DNA of 41,849 nt from a virus, in the IMG/VR virus record IMGVR_UViG_3300027796_000011, positions 1 through 41,849 of that record. One strand, 5' to 3'. The notes under the pieces were generated by a model. The model did no database searches, was not told the DNA's origin, and saw only the letters and a program-made list of their open reading frames with translations. Numbering within the stretch: position 1 is the stretch's first letter; each line of letters opens with the position of its first letter. The translations under genes and the position numbers were made by a program. This document shows positions 30,000 through 39,235 of the stretch, one piece after another.

Positions 30000-30947
30000 T
30001 TATATCAGACCTTCAACGGTCAGGCTGCACTCATCAATAGAGCCGGGATGTTTTGTCTTGATGACCACCCCGAAATCCTTAATAAACCCATAAACAATCA
30101 GGGCTTGCATGGAGTCGTTATAACTATCTTCGTTGTCGAGAATCCAAACACAGGGTTTGGCACGAAGACTCTTCATAAACTTTGAGATGGTGTCCGTAAC
30201 GGAGTTCGAGATGTAGAGCATCACATCCAAAACATCTCTATAAGCCCCCTGCTTCAAGTAGATATCTCCGAAACTGTTCTCTTCCTTAACGGAGAAGTCG
30301 ATTATTCCAGAACTGATATCTTGCCCGACATCACCGATATACTTGGTCATCCCGTGCTTGATGATACCCGCACTAGAAGTACCTCCGGGGGTGTTGACCT
30401 GAATGAACAGGTGTGTCCCATACCCAGGGGGGTAGTCCCAAAGTATTTTGTCTTTATAAGTGCTGTCCGTAAAAAAGTAATCATACCAATCAACTATGTT
30501 TGAGTCATCTATGAGAGATATCGTCTCCCATTTAATGGCTCCTGACATGTCCGCAGGGTACAGACTTAAAGATACAGAGGCACCTTCCAAGTTCAGCAGT
30601 GCAACAGATGAGGTGCGTGTTGCGTCCAACTCATACTGAACACGCTCTGACTGCACAGTAGTGGTGTTGACGTAGGGATCGAAGGCTTTCCATCTGTTGG
30701 TGTACCCGACTTCAGCCCACTTCGGGGTGTCAGCAAGGACATCCGTGGGGGGGTAGTTTCCAACATTACCAGCAGTAAGAGACTCGTATATCTTGTGTGT
30801 AGCCACGACACAGACGCGGGCTTCGTTCGCATAGGTGGTTCCTGCTACATAGATAGCAGGATCACCATTTGCAGTGTCCGGTTCTGGGATGTTAGAACTG
30901 AGAAGTATCGCATCAGTGACATCAACCGGGTTGATTACGGTAGCCAT
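30000..30947 (-). CDS. minor tail protein with carbohydrate-binding-like N-terminus
   Basis: This 315-residue protein has an N-terminal segment (IYVAGTTYANEARVCVVATH; NYPPTDV...TPKWAEVG) that matches the small carbohydrate-binding-like module seen in many phage tail proteins: Y-x-x-G-x-x-Y, then N-x-P, then W. The rest is beta-rich, ending with a helix-strand pattern (PCVWILDNEDSYNDSMQALI). It lies directly behind the tape measure gene, where distal tail or minor tail proteins are encoded. ATG 30945-30947 has GGAGG. Confidence 0.65.
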   Translation of the reverse strand: MATVINPVDVTDAILLSSNIPEPDTANGDPAIYVAGTTYANEARVCVVATHKIYESLTAGNVGNYPPTDVLADTPKWAEVGYTNRWKAFDPYVNTTTVQSERVQYELDATRTSSVALLNLEGASVSLSLYPADMSGAIKWETISLIDDSNIVDWYDYFFTDSTYKDKILWDYPPGYGTHLFIQVNTPGGTSSAGIIKHGMTKYIGDVGQDISSGIIDFSVKEENSFGDIYLKQGAYRDVLDVMLYISNSVTDTISKFMKSLRAKPCVWILDNEDSYNDSMQALIVYGFIKDFGVVIKTKHPGSIDECSLTVEGLI

Positions 30948-30950
30948 GCT

Positions 30951-33900
30951 CTAAGCCTCCGTCAGTTCGGCGGCGTAGTTGGACCGCTCAATGGCTTTGT
31001 TGGTTCTGTAGGTGTGCCCGGCAATGGCCGCTGTGTTATCCACAACCTTACGGGTCAATTCGGCCATGTCCTGATTCATCTGGTAGATAGCAGCCACAAC
31101 ATCTTCACTGCTGCCCCCTGTCATTCCGTTGATCCTGACCGGGATAGCTCCCCCGGACAGGGGCACAATGGCTTCCGGGCCAGCCTCCCCGACTGTAGCC
31201 AGGGTGCGCTCGTACACAATCCCGCCTGTAGCATATTCGGGAAGGTCAACAACAAGGTTCATCCAGTAGTTCAACTGATTCTGGAGGGAGTTGACCTGAT
31301 TCATGATCTGCTGGTATTCCTGCATGTACATCATGAAGGCCATCGGAACACCCATCATCATAGCCATCATAGCCATCTGCTGCTTAGAAGCGGCCTGACT
31401 CTGCAACCCCGCAATAGACTGCGAAAGGGCCTCAATGTTGGTCTGCTTCAGCAGGTAGGTGGAGATAGCCTGGAAGTAACTAGCCATCTGATCGGCAGCA
31501 GCGTTCTGCTCCTCTTCCAAGGCATACAGGCGTTCAGCCTCCTTCCTGCGTTCGGCTATATTCAACTCCAGCCAGGAGATGTACTCTTCCTGCCCGACTT
31601 CGATCTGGTCAATCAGGGCGTCCCACTGCGACTGATCGGTAACACCAGCAGCGATAGACTCCAGTTTGAGAACCATCTTATCGGAGACATCAACATCCTG
31701 CCCGGTGTACTTCTCCAAGGACTCCAACGCATCCACAGAAGACAGCAGCAGTCTGGCCTGATCCTGCGACAAGTTGTCGGTGTTCAACGTACCAGCCAAC
31801 AACTGCTTCAGGTCAGAGGAGGACATCAAATCATTGTACGTTGACTTAGCCAGGGCCTTAAACGAGGCTTCTGTCATGTCTCCTTCAGCGGTGTCCTTGG
31901 CGGCATCGGACATCTTAGCCAACTTCTCAAACAGCGCATTGGCATCGGCCACGAACTTGGAATCCGGGCTGTCCGACTGAAGTTCTTCCTGCACACGAGT
32001 CAGCAAATCAGACTCGTTGGTGTAAAGGTCGCTGGCGACTCCCCCGTACTCACCCTGCAACTCAGAGCGGGTGGCAGCGTTCCCAAGGCGGGAAAGCGTT
32101 CTGGCCTCAAGGACGTTGTAGTCGCTGTACGACATGGTTTTCTTGGCGGATTCCAACATCTTCTCCGCAAGTTCGGGGAGGTTCCCCATGGCCTCTTGGG
32201 CATCCGCACTAAAGTCCTTCATAGCAGTGCTGAAGTCAGTGTTGAACTCTGCACGCGCTTTGGTGAACTTCTCAAGCGGGGTGGTGGTATCTTCTGTGAT
32301 GCTTTCGATAGCATCCCGCAAAGACTTGCCAAAGGCTTCAAACGCGGTAGCCGAAGCAGACGCCTCTGCGGCCAAATCCTGCAACGCGGCTATCTGGTGT
32401 GCAACAGAATCCTTCAGCTTCTTGGTCAGGGAGGTAAGGTCATCCTCATCGCTTTCCTGCCCGCGAAGTTCACGCAGTTTGGCTTCCATCTCATAAATCT
32501 GAGTCTCAACCAGGGCAGCTTGCTGTGCGTAGGTAGCATTGTTCTTGCGTGCATCCGCAAGTTCCTGCTCCATCGTGATAGCCCAACGGGTCATCTCAGC
32601 ACCCGCAGTCTGCTCATCAGCAATCTGCCTACGGTACTTCAGTTCTGCATCCCAAGCGTAGTTGGAGAACTCAATATCAGCCAACGCCTGTTCGGCCTCT
32701 TCCAGGTTGGCGACATTCTGAGCAATCGCAACCCAATCGTCGAAGATCGAGGCAGGCATAGACTCGTTCATCGCCGCAGCATACGCAGCCCAGAAAGCGT
32801 CGGTGTTGTCCCCAATCCAATCCGTGTCAAAATTGGGAAGGAGACTCCCAAGGTCGGTAAGCCCGGAAGTGAACTGCGACTTGTAGTAGTTCACATTGGC
32901 ATTAGCTCTAGCTTCATTCCCCATCGCGTAGTTGGAGAACACGGTCATGGCCTGCTGGAAGGCATCCTCCCCGCCAGCAGCATCAATCAACTGTTCGGAA
33001 TACTGAGCCAGGACGATGTTGGTCAACTGCTTGCGGTACTGCTCAAAGTAACGAACAACTTCAGCACCAGACTCGCCAACGGCCCGAAGGCTATCAGTGA
33101 GTTCGTCCGTGGTGTCCGCTTGGTTCTGCATAGCCTCTGTGATGACACCCACCCCGGCATTAAAGCCGGTAGCAATGGCAGCATAAGACAGGATCACCGC
33201 GTCGGTGGCACCGGCCATCTTGGCTAAGTCGATACCAAGAGGCTCAACCAGGGGGGAGACAGTACCGAAGGCTTTAGCCAACCGAATCAAGGTCTGGTCC
33301 AGGCTTTCCATGCCCTGCTTGAACAACTTGACCATGTAACTCATCTCGCCCATAGCCTGTGCAGCCGCATTGTCCTTCATGTTGTAGGACACCATCGGGG
33401 CCAGTTTATCAGGAACGCCCATAGCCTGGAAGGAGAAGTTACGGTCCCAATTCTGGTTGAAACCGATATCTAACACCTTCATGGACTGATTGATGTCTTT
33501 CACTGTTTTTTTGAAACGCAGGCGTTCCTCTTCCATCTCCATCGGATCAAGACCAGATGTTTGGGTGCTGCCGTCACTCATCTGGGTGACACCAAAACCA
33601 GAGAAAGAGCCGTTGGAGAACATCAGAGACTTACCAGACCACACTTCGGAGGGTGGCTTCTTCTTCTCTTCTTCGGCCATCGAACTGAAAAGGGTCACAA
33701 GGCCACCAACGGCCATCGTTATCCCACCAATTAACTGCCCACCGGGGATCATGGAGATGATGCCACCAGCAGTCATCAACCCGCCCCCAATGCTCTGCAT
33801 GGCGTTACCAGAGGTCAGCCCACCGATGGCTGTACCAGCCCCGGCGGCAACGGCCATCACGTTGGCACCATTGACATTCCAACCGCTACCAGCAGACTTC

Positions 33901-36900
33901 CCACCGTTAGAGAACGCATTGCCGCCATAACCTGCCGTCAGGGTGCTGCGCCCATCATGTGTAGAGTATCCCCCATTATAGAGGGATGTATTGGAACTAC
34001 CCCTCCCCAGGAGGCCAGCTATATCGAAACTACCACCACCAGAACTAGCACCACCTGACGAGGTGGAAGGACTCATGAGAGATGTAAGGCCACTCTTAAC
34101 CCAATTAGCTATGATCTGCTGCACGGCAGAAGCAAAAGAGTCCAGCATGGAAGCCAAGAAACTCTTCCACAGGTCTTCCAGGTTGGCAGTGCCCGCCCCA
34201 AACCCGCGAATCAAATCACCAATCCCAGAAGTCACATTGCTAGAGACATCCTGTGTCAGCCCGATCATGATGTCGGCTGTAGCTACGGCCTCTTCCCGCT
34301 TCCGCGTCTCGTAGGACTTGTAGGTATCAAACTCCAAAGACCAACGGGCACCAGCAGCAGCATCCGGGGAGCCGCGTTTAACTGTGTCCTCAAGACCCTG
34401 GCGTAAGGTATCTTCCTTCCCAAGTTGGGCAAAGGCTTTGAGTTCAGCGTTTCCAGCCCGCTCTGCTTCGGCAATCATCTTGTCATACGCATCAAGGCGG
34501 GAAGACAACATCTGCTTAGAGTTATCTTCAAAGTCTTTCAGGATAGAATCCCAAACGTCCTGTTCACCCTTCCCGCCCGCCTTGGTGAGTTCATCCATCT
34601 TGGCGTTGCTGGCAGCCAACTTTTCGGGGAGGGTGGTCGCAACCTCTTGCAGTTCTTGCAACCGCTTGAGGGTGTTTTCTGAAGTCAACTGCAAAATCTT
34701 GTTCTTAAACAGTTCTGTCTGTTCCGCAGACCACCCCAAAGCCTTGGCAGCCGCATCCAGATTGTCCGTCATGGCCTGAAGGTCTTCAGCCTCTTTAGCC
34801 GAAGGGAACATGCCTTCAAACACGTTCTTATACACAGCGATAGACTTGATACCCTTCTCGTAGGTATTCCAGTATTTCGCTATTTCGGTATCCTGCCCCT
34901 TGATACTGTGGCTCTCTATCTCGCGCTCTTGCTGATTAAATGTCTTCTCGATCTTAGCCATCTGGGACGCAATGTCATTACCAGACAGAGATTCCTGCAA
35001 CACCATAGCGTTGTCACGGATTTTTTCTGTCAACTTCTCGTAAGCATTCTCTTGAAGAGCCGCTGTCTTTGCGCCAGCCTCACCTTTTTTATTGGCGCGG
35101 TCCTGCGCCTCAGCTATGTTTTTAAGGGCACCCTCCCTCTCAGCGTACATAACTTGCACGCCGGTCCAATAGGCTTGTTCATTAACCATCCCCTTTTGAG
35201 CACGAGCATCAAGTGCTGCAAGTTTTTCACCAAACTTCAGCACGGCAGCGTCCGCCTGACTGATATCCCCATAACGAGGCAACTTGCTCAAGTCTATGGA
35301 GGCGTCTCCGTACTTGGCCTTATATGCCTTACTTTCAGCAGAATGGTCTGCCATGTCCTTAGCGAGGGCCGCTTGAGCCTTCTCGACTTCGGATATGGCT
35401 TCCCGCTTGGCGGCTGGAATGTCTTTAACGATCTTTTCCAGGCGTTTAAGGTCTTCCATTGCCTTGGGATCAGCCTTCCCGCCCCGGCGGGCTTCTTCCT
35501 TCGCCATCTCTCTGGCGTTATCCCGCTGAACTTCCAGTTCCTTTATATAGTTAGGATTGTTCAGGAGTTTTAACTGTGCATCGGCCTCCTGCATCTTCAC
35601 TTCTGCGGAGTTTTTAGCCAACTTACCTATGGTAGCGATGAGCAGATTCACCTGACTCATATCAACAGCAGTGTAAATCTGCACCACATACTGCTTTCCG
35701 GTCAACTGCGTGATTAGGTTAGATAACTCATTAACCTTGGTATTGTTTGTTTCGGTGTTTATGCCTTGGGCAGCCATCATTTGGGCTGTCTTGATCTTAT
35801 CGATCAAGTCCTCAATGATTTTCTTTCCCGCTTCAGAAGACCTGAACTGTTCCTGATACTTCTCCAGCCCAGACCCATCCATGTTATTCCCGCGCTGTTT
35901 AGCCCCTTGAAGTTCTTCAATGGTCTTCTTCAACTCCAAAGCGCGTTCCACAGAGTGTTCTATGGTGGACAACTGCTTCTGAGAGTTTTCAATATCCTTG
36001 TTAGATGTGAGTAGAGCCTCCCCCAACATGCTAGTCAGCGGATTGCCAGAAAGCACACCAGCAGTCAGCCCGAGTATGCTCTGACCTGAGATGTCTGAAA
36101 AGTTTGTAACTCCAGTTAAGAGGGCTTTCTTGAGGTCTTTAGTGCGCTCACTCTTTGAGAGGGTTCCGCTGATACCATCAAGAATGGCGGTGGCTATCTT
36201 TGCTCCAACAGACACGAGGTCGGCTAGCGTCTGGTCGTCAGCAAACTTCATGAAACTGTTTTTCATGCGTTCAAGGTTGGCGGTAGCGGTGTCCGCAGCC
36301 TTCTCCCAACCAACCCCAAACTTCTCAAGTTCAGGCACAAACTTTCTCAAAAAGTCGATGGAATCCAGATCGCCTGCTTTCATCAACTCTTTGAACTGCG
36401 CGACAGTAACCCCCATCGCGTCAGCACCCATTTTCATGGCACCGGGGATGCGTTCAGCAAACTGTAATCGAAATTCTTCCGCAGAGACAGTTCCCTTGGA
36501 AATCATCTGAGTCAGAGCGGTAAGGGTTCCCCCCACATCGTCAGAGGAGCCACCCATCTTAACAATGGCAGCGGTGACAGCCTCAAAGATACGTTGAGAC
36601 TCTTTGGCGGACATCCCCACATAGTCAGTAGCCGCAGAAAACTTTCTGTAACCGCCAGCAACAGACTCAATGTCCTTCCCAAACTTATTAGCAGTATCCA
36701 TGACGTAAGTGAGGTGTTTGGCCCCGGCCTCTGCCGAACCAAAAACCCCCTCAAAAGACTTGCGTAATACTTCCATCTTGAGGCTGACGCCAATGATAGC
36801 CCCAGGCATCTGCATGAGGATGTTTAACAAGGTGTAAGCACCAGAATAGAGAGCCGTGTTGGTGAATATCTGGCTGATGGATTTGATGCCAGTGATGCTC

Positions 36901-38306
36901 TTGACGATGTTGTTAAACTTTGTGCCCATGCTGGAGGGATCGGCTTCAGCAGCCTTCAACTCCTGACGGAGTTTTCTAAGGGCGGCTATCTGGCCGTTAA
37001 GGGCCGCGTTGGCGTCCCCACCACTCAGATCGCGGCGGGACAGTCTGCCATAAGCGGCCTCAACTTCGGCCATCTCTTTCTTGATAGCAGAAGCAGAGCG
37101 CCTACCAATAGTGGCCCAATCATCCAAAGGCTTGACAAGAGCCTCCCGCATACCCGAGGACGCCTGCTTGGCAGAAGCAGCGACTTTGGACATGTTAGCA
37201 TCTGCGGCAGCAAAGGCTTTCTGTAACGAGGCTTCTGCCCCGCCGAACATGGAGTCGTAGACAGACGACGCCCCCACATATCCATGCCCAGGAGCAATGG
37301 TCTGCGAGGTGGTTGTCCCGAGATTTTGTGTCTGAATCTGCTTCAGGCGCTCTTGCAGTTGCTTGGCCTGTAACTCCTGACGAGTGATTAAGGCTTGCGC
37401 CTTCCCGCTTGCCTGCTCAATAGCCTTATCCAGATTACCATACATGCTCTGGTAAATGGCTTCGCTGGAGATAGTGCCCTGTCCGTGGGGGGCTATGAAA
37501 TTCGGGCCGGTGGTCAACTCCTTCATAATGCGCTGATTCACCATATCACTGCGCGTGACCAACTCCTGCGCCTTGACTGTGACAGCGTTCAAAGCGCGTT
37601 CCATCGGTCCCCAGAAGGAATTGTACACAGCGTCCGAAGAGACAGACCCCTTACCAGGGGCGATTGTTCCAATCCCCTTACTGGTGAGGTTCTTTGTGCC
37701 AGAGAAAGCGTTAGCTATCTCTTGAGATTTGGTGTAAACTTCAGCAGCCAGCGTGTTGAGTTGGGCGCGAATACCTTCCGTGACTGCCTTTAAGTAGTCA
37801 CTTTTGTGCTCTCCTCCCCGCTTGTTTTTGCCAACAGCGTCCAGAGCCTTGTCCAGGTCAGTGATCTGCTTGATGATCCCAGGCATGTTGCCAGTGTTAC
37901 CAAGGTTCTTGAAAGACCCTTCCAGAGCGCGAACTTGCCCCTGTAGCTTCTGGACGTTACCAGTGAAATGGTTGGTTGTGGCCCCGAAACGGCTGGTCAC
38001 TTCCGAGTTGAATCTGCCCAACTGATCGTAGAAAGACTGAAACCCACGAAGAGCGTTGAGCCTGTTGGTCTGCCGCTCAAGAGCCTGAATGTCCTGCGTC
38101 ATCTTCTGAAGAGTGCTGATGAAACCCTTACCCTTACTCCCATTCTCCAGAGCGTCCATAGCCCCACTAATCCGCTTCGTGGTGTTAGCAAGCGTTTTGG
38201 TAGCCTTCTCGGCCTCCCCGACAGACTTCACATACTGCTGTGCATCCTGCACAACATTCTGCGTACCTGTGGAAGAGAAGGAAACGGATAATTTGGCTAA
38301 ATCCAT
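30951..38306 (-). CDS. tape measure protein
   Basis: This 2451-residue protein sets tail length and is injected with DNA. It is mostly helical. The tape-measure N-terminal domain includes SLKMEVLRKSFEGVFGSAEA, GGYRKFSAA and LTALTQMISKGTVSAEEFRL, around residues 510-630. A Gly/Ala/Met-rich hydrophobic zone (about 1475-1550) could span the membrane, and a C-terminal part has GGIVYERTLATVGEAGPEAI, which is typical of the family. Three related blocks near residues 215-374 are listed separately. ATG 38304-38306 has AAAGGAA. By the usual 0.15 nm per residue a tail of about 370 nm is expected. Confidence 0.9.
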   Translation of the reverse strand: MDLAKLSVSFSSTGTQNVVQDAQQYVKSVGEAEKATKTLANTTKRISGAMDALENGSKGKGFISTLQKMTQDIQALERQTNRLNALRGFQSFYDQLGRFNSEVTSRFGATTNHFTGNVQKLQGQVRALEGSFKNLGNTGNMPGIIKQITDLDKALDAVGKNKRGGEHKSDYLKAVTEGIRAQLNTLAAEVYTKSQEIANAFSGTKNLTSKGIGTIAPGKGSVSSDAVYNSFWGPMERALNAVTVKAQELVTRSDMVNQRIMKELTTGPNFIAPHGQGTISSEAIYQSMYGNLDKAIEQASGKAQALITRQELQAKQLQERLKQIQTQNLGTTTSQTIAPGHGYVGASSVYDSMFGGAEASLQKAFAAADANMSKVAASAKQASSGMREALVKPLDDWATIGRRSASAIKKEMAEVEAAYGRLSRRDLSGGDANAALNGQIAALRKLRQELKAAEADPSSMGTKFNNIVKSITGIKSISQIFTNTALYSGAYTLLNILMQMPGAIIGVSLKMEVLRKSFEGVFGSAEAGAKHLTYVMDTANKFGKDIESVAGGYRKFSAATDYVGMSAKESQRIFEAVTAAIVKMGGSSDDVGGTLTALTQMISKGTVSAEEFRLQFAERIPGAMKMGADAMGVTVAQFKELMKAGDLDSIDFLRKFVPELEKFGVGWEKAADTATANLERMKNSFMKFADDQTLADLVSVGAKIATAILDGISGTLSKSERTKDLKKALLTGVTNFSDISGQSILGLTAGVLSGNPLTSMLGEALLTSNKDIENSQKQLSTIEHSVERALELKKTIEELQGAKQRGNNMDGSGLEKYQEQFRSSEAGKKIIEDLIDKIKTAQMMAAQGINTETNNTKVNELSNLITQLTGKQYVVQIYTAVDMSQVNLLIATIGKLAKNSAEVKMQEADAQLKLLNNPNYIKELEVQRDNAREMAKEEARRGGKADPKAMEDLKRLEKIVKDIPAAKREAISEVEKAQAALAKDMADHSAESKAYKAKYGDASIDLSKLPRYGDISQADAAVLKFGEKLAALDARAQKGMVNEQAYWTGVQVMYAEREGALKNIAEAQDRANKKGEAGAKTAALQENAYEKLTEKIRDNAMVLQESLSGNDIASQMAKIEKTFNQQEREIESHSIKGQDTEIAKYWNTYEKGIKSIAVYKNVFEGMFPSAKEAEDLQAMTDNLDAAAKALGWSAEQTELFKNKILQLTSENTLKRLQELQEVATTLPEKLAASNAKMDELTKAGGKGEQDVWDSILKDFEDNSKQMLSSRLDAYDKMIAEAERAGNAELKAFAQLGKEDTLRQGLEDTVKRGSPDAAAGARWSLEFDTYKSYETRKREEAVATADIMIGLTQDVSSNVTSGIGDLIRGFGAGTANLEDLWKSFLASMLDSFASAVQQIIANWVKSGLTSLMSPSTSSGGASSGGGSFDIAGLLGRGSSNTSLYNGGYSTHDGRSTLTAGYGGNAFSNGGKSAGSGWNVNGANVMAVAAGAGTAIGGLTSGNAMQSIGGGLMTAGGIISMIPGGQLIGGITMAVGGLVTLFSSMAEEEKKKPPSEVWSGKSLMFSNGSFSGFGVTQMSDGSTQTSGLDPMEMEEERLRFKKTVKDINQSMKVLDIGFNQNWDRNFSFQAMGVPDKLAPMVSYNMKDNAAAQAMGEMSYMVKLFKQGMESLDQTLIRLAKAFGTVSPLVEPLGIDLAKMAGATDAVILSYAAIATGFNAGVGVITEAMQNQADTTDELTDSLRAVGESGAEVVRYFEQYRKQLTNIVLAQYSEQLIDAAGGEDAFQQAMTVFSNYAMGNEARANANVNYYKSQFTSGLTDLGSLLPNFDTDWIGDNTDAFWAAYAAAMNESMPASIFDDWVAIAQNVANLEEAEQALADIEFSNYAWDAELKYRRQIADEQTAGAEMTRWAITMEQELADARKNNATYAQQAALVETQIYEMEAKLRELRGQESDEDDLTSLTKKLKDSVAHQIAALQDLAAEASASATAFEAFGKSLRDAIESITEDTTTPLEKFTKARAEFNTDFSTAMKDFSADAQEAMGNLPELAEKMLESAKKTMSYSDYNVLEARTLSRLGNAATRSELQGEYGGVASDLYTNESDLLTRVQEELQSDSPDSKFVADANALFEKLAKMSDAAKDTAEGDMTEASFKALAKSTYNDLMSSSDLKQLLAGTLNTDNLSQDQARLLLSSVDALESLEKYTGQDVDVSDKMVLKLESIAAGVTDQSQWDALIDQIEVGQEEYISWLELNIAERRKEAERLYALEEEQNAAADQMASYFQAISTYLLKQTNIEALSQSIAGLQSQAASKQQMAMMAMMMGVPMAFMMYMQEYQQIMNQVNSLQNQLNYWMNLVVDLPEYATGGIVYERTLATVGEAGPEAIVPLSGGAIPVRINGMTGGSSEDVVAAIYQMNQDMAELTRKVVDNTAAIAGHTYRTNKAIERSNYAAELTEA
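34675..34697 (+). promoter_or_regulatory. dispersed palindrome, site 11 (intragenic)
   Basis: TTTTCTGAAGTCAACTGCAA then AAT. It lies in the middle of the tape measure gene, far from any gene boundary, and could act as an elongation roadblock or be a chance copy. Confidence 0.4.
37185..37664 (-). repeat. three internal repeats in the tape measure protein
   Basis: Residues about 215-254, 271-311 and 337-374 share IAPGxGxxSSxxVYxSMxG, then a helix ending KAQxLxTR in the first two. Periods are 56 and 66 residues. The repeats lie ahead of the canonical tape-measure domain. They may bind the tube or gpG/GT chaperones, which is inference. Confidence 0.8.
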
Positions 38307-38316
38307 GAATGTTCCT

Positions 38317-39119
38317 TTACTTTGACTTGGTTTTCGACTTGCTCTTCAGTCGTTTGGCTGCGTCTCCAAGGAAGACATCATCCAACTTTGTGACTACATC
38401 TACTTCCCAAGCGGTTAAAGGGAACTTACGGAGGCGTGTCCAACTTTCAATCTCTGTATAGGTTATGGGGGAGGGTCCGAATCCGTTGCTACCCCGCTTC
38501 CTGCTCATCTCGAAAAAAGCGACTAGAAGATAATCAAGTTCGTGCGGGATATCGGCTTCTTCGTCTAAGTCTCTGATTGCGGGGTTGGAGGCTTCAAACA
38601 GTAACCTCTCACCCTCTGGCAACCCCTTCATCTGGTCACGAACCTGCTCAAGATGCTCACGCATGGTGTTTCCATCTTCCTGGATAACATCATACGTGAG
38701 CTTCTGTGCAAGAGCTTCTTCAAGTCGCTCTATTAGTTTCCCAGGAAGTTACCCCGATCACCAATAGCCATATCAACCTGCTCCTTCATCCAGGGGTAGG
38801 TACGATACACCTTCTTGGCATTGTCCACGGTGAAGGGAACGGTGACACCATCCTCCTCAACACCCTCCCACGCCATAGTGCAGTGGGCCAGGAGGTCAAT
38901 GGCCTCATTCTCCAGTTCTTCAGCGCGGGTCTTGAACTTCTTGTCGTTCAGACGCTTGTTCAGCAGCTTGCGCTGCGCCTTGCGGTACAGGTCGGAGTCC
39001 GACCCGGCCACAGTGATGGTGATGCCCAGAGGATCGCCGGTCACAGGATGCACAACGTCAACAGTCGTACCAGCGTTAGCCAGAGTCACCACATCCAGGT
39101 TCTTCAGATCAAATCCCAT
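38317..39119 (-). CDS. tail assembly chaperone GT, made by -1 frameshift
   Basis: The upstream G frame (ATG 39117-39119) can pass into the downstream frame by slipping at GGGAAAC (38736-38742), six bases before its stop. The shifted frame runs LIERLEEALAQKL straight into the downstream T frame without a stop, giving a fusion of about 267 residues. The T part (ITYTEIESWTRLRKFPLTAW) matches the gpT-like segment of tail chaperones. As with lambda gpG/gpGT, it would load tape measure protein for tail tube growth. A separate T start at 38664 exists but lacks need. Confidence 0.85.
38733..39119 (-). CDS. tail assembly chaperone G
   Basis: This 128-residue protein (MGFDLKNLDVVTLANAGTTV; VVHPVTGDPLGITITVAGSD; LYRKAQRKLLNKRLND) has the pattern of gpG-like chaperones, with a beta-rich front, then a basic helix region. 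It sits directly before the tape measure gene via the T frame. ATG 39117-39119 has GGGAG upstream. A longer in-frame reading to 39200 is rejected because it runs through the structured element at 39166-39225 without a ribosome site. Confidence 0.82.
   Translation of the reverse strand: MGFDLKNLDVVTLANAGTTVDVVHPVTGDPLGITITVAGSDSDLYRKAQRKLLNKRLNDKKFKTRAEELENEAIDLLAHCTMAWEGVEEDGVTVPFTVDNAKKVYRTYPWMKEQVDMAIGDRGNFLGN
38736..38742 (-). promoter_or_regulatory. slippery site for -1 frameshift
   Basis: On the minus strand CTG GGA AAC TAA contains G GGA AAC, a canonical X-XXY-YYZ heptamer in the right phase, one codon before the G stop. This is the conserved G/GT frameshift position of long-tailed phages. 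Confidence 0.85.
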
Positions 39120-39165
39120 TTTCTCTTCTCCCATCAGAATGTTTTTCCATCGCTTTGTGGATTTC

Positions 39166-39225
39166 TTGGGGCGGCTGGATGAGCGATGGGTTCCATCCAC
39201 GGTCTAGAGCCGTTTGCCGCCCCAA
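39166..39225 (-). other. branched RNA structure between tail genes
   Basis: Perfect ten-base arms TTGGGGCGGC (39166-39175) and GCCGCCCCAA (39216-39225) enclose two small hairpins: GATGG/CCATC (39185-39197) and ACGGT/GCCGT (39199-39213). A three-way junction forms on either strand. No T-run follows on the minus strand, so it is not a simple terminator. It may stabilise or partly terminate the transcript of the upstream, probably abundant, tail gene. Confidence 0.65.
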
Positions 39226-39235
39226 CTTTTATGAT

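Noticed and set aside
30795-31844. 349-codon plus-strand frame opposite the tape measure end
   Set aside because: A shadow of the tape measure and minor tail genes; it crosses two genes and looks low-complexity.
32196-33227. 343-codon plus-strand frame opposite the tape measure gene
   Set aside because: Antisense shadow of a strongly supported protein, with no start signals.
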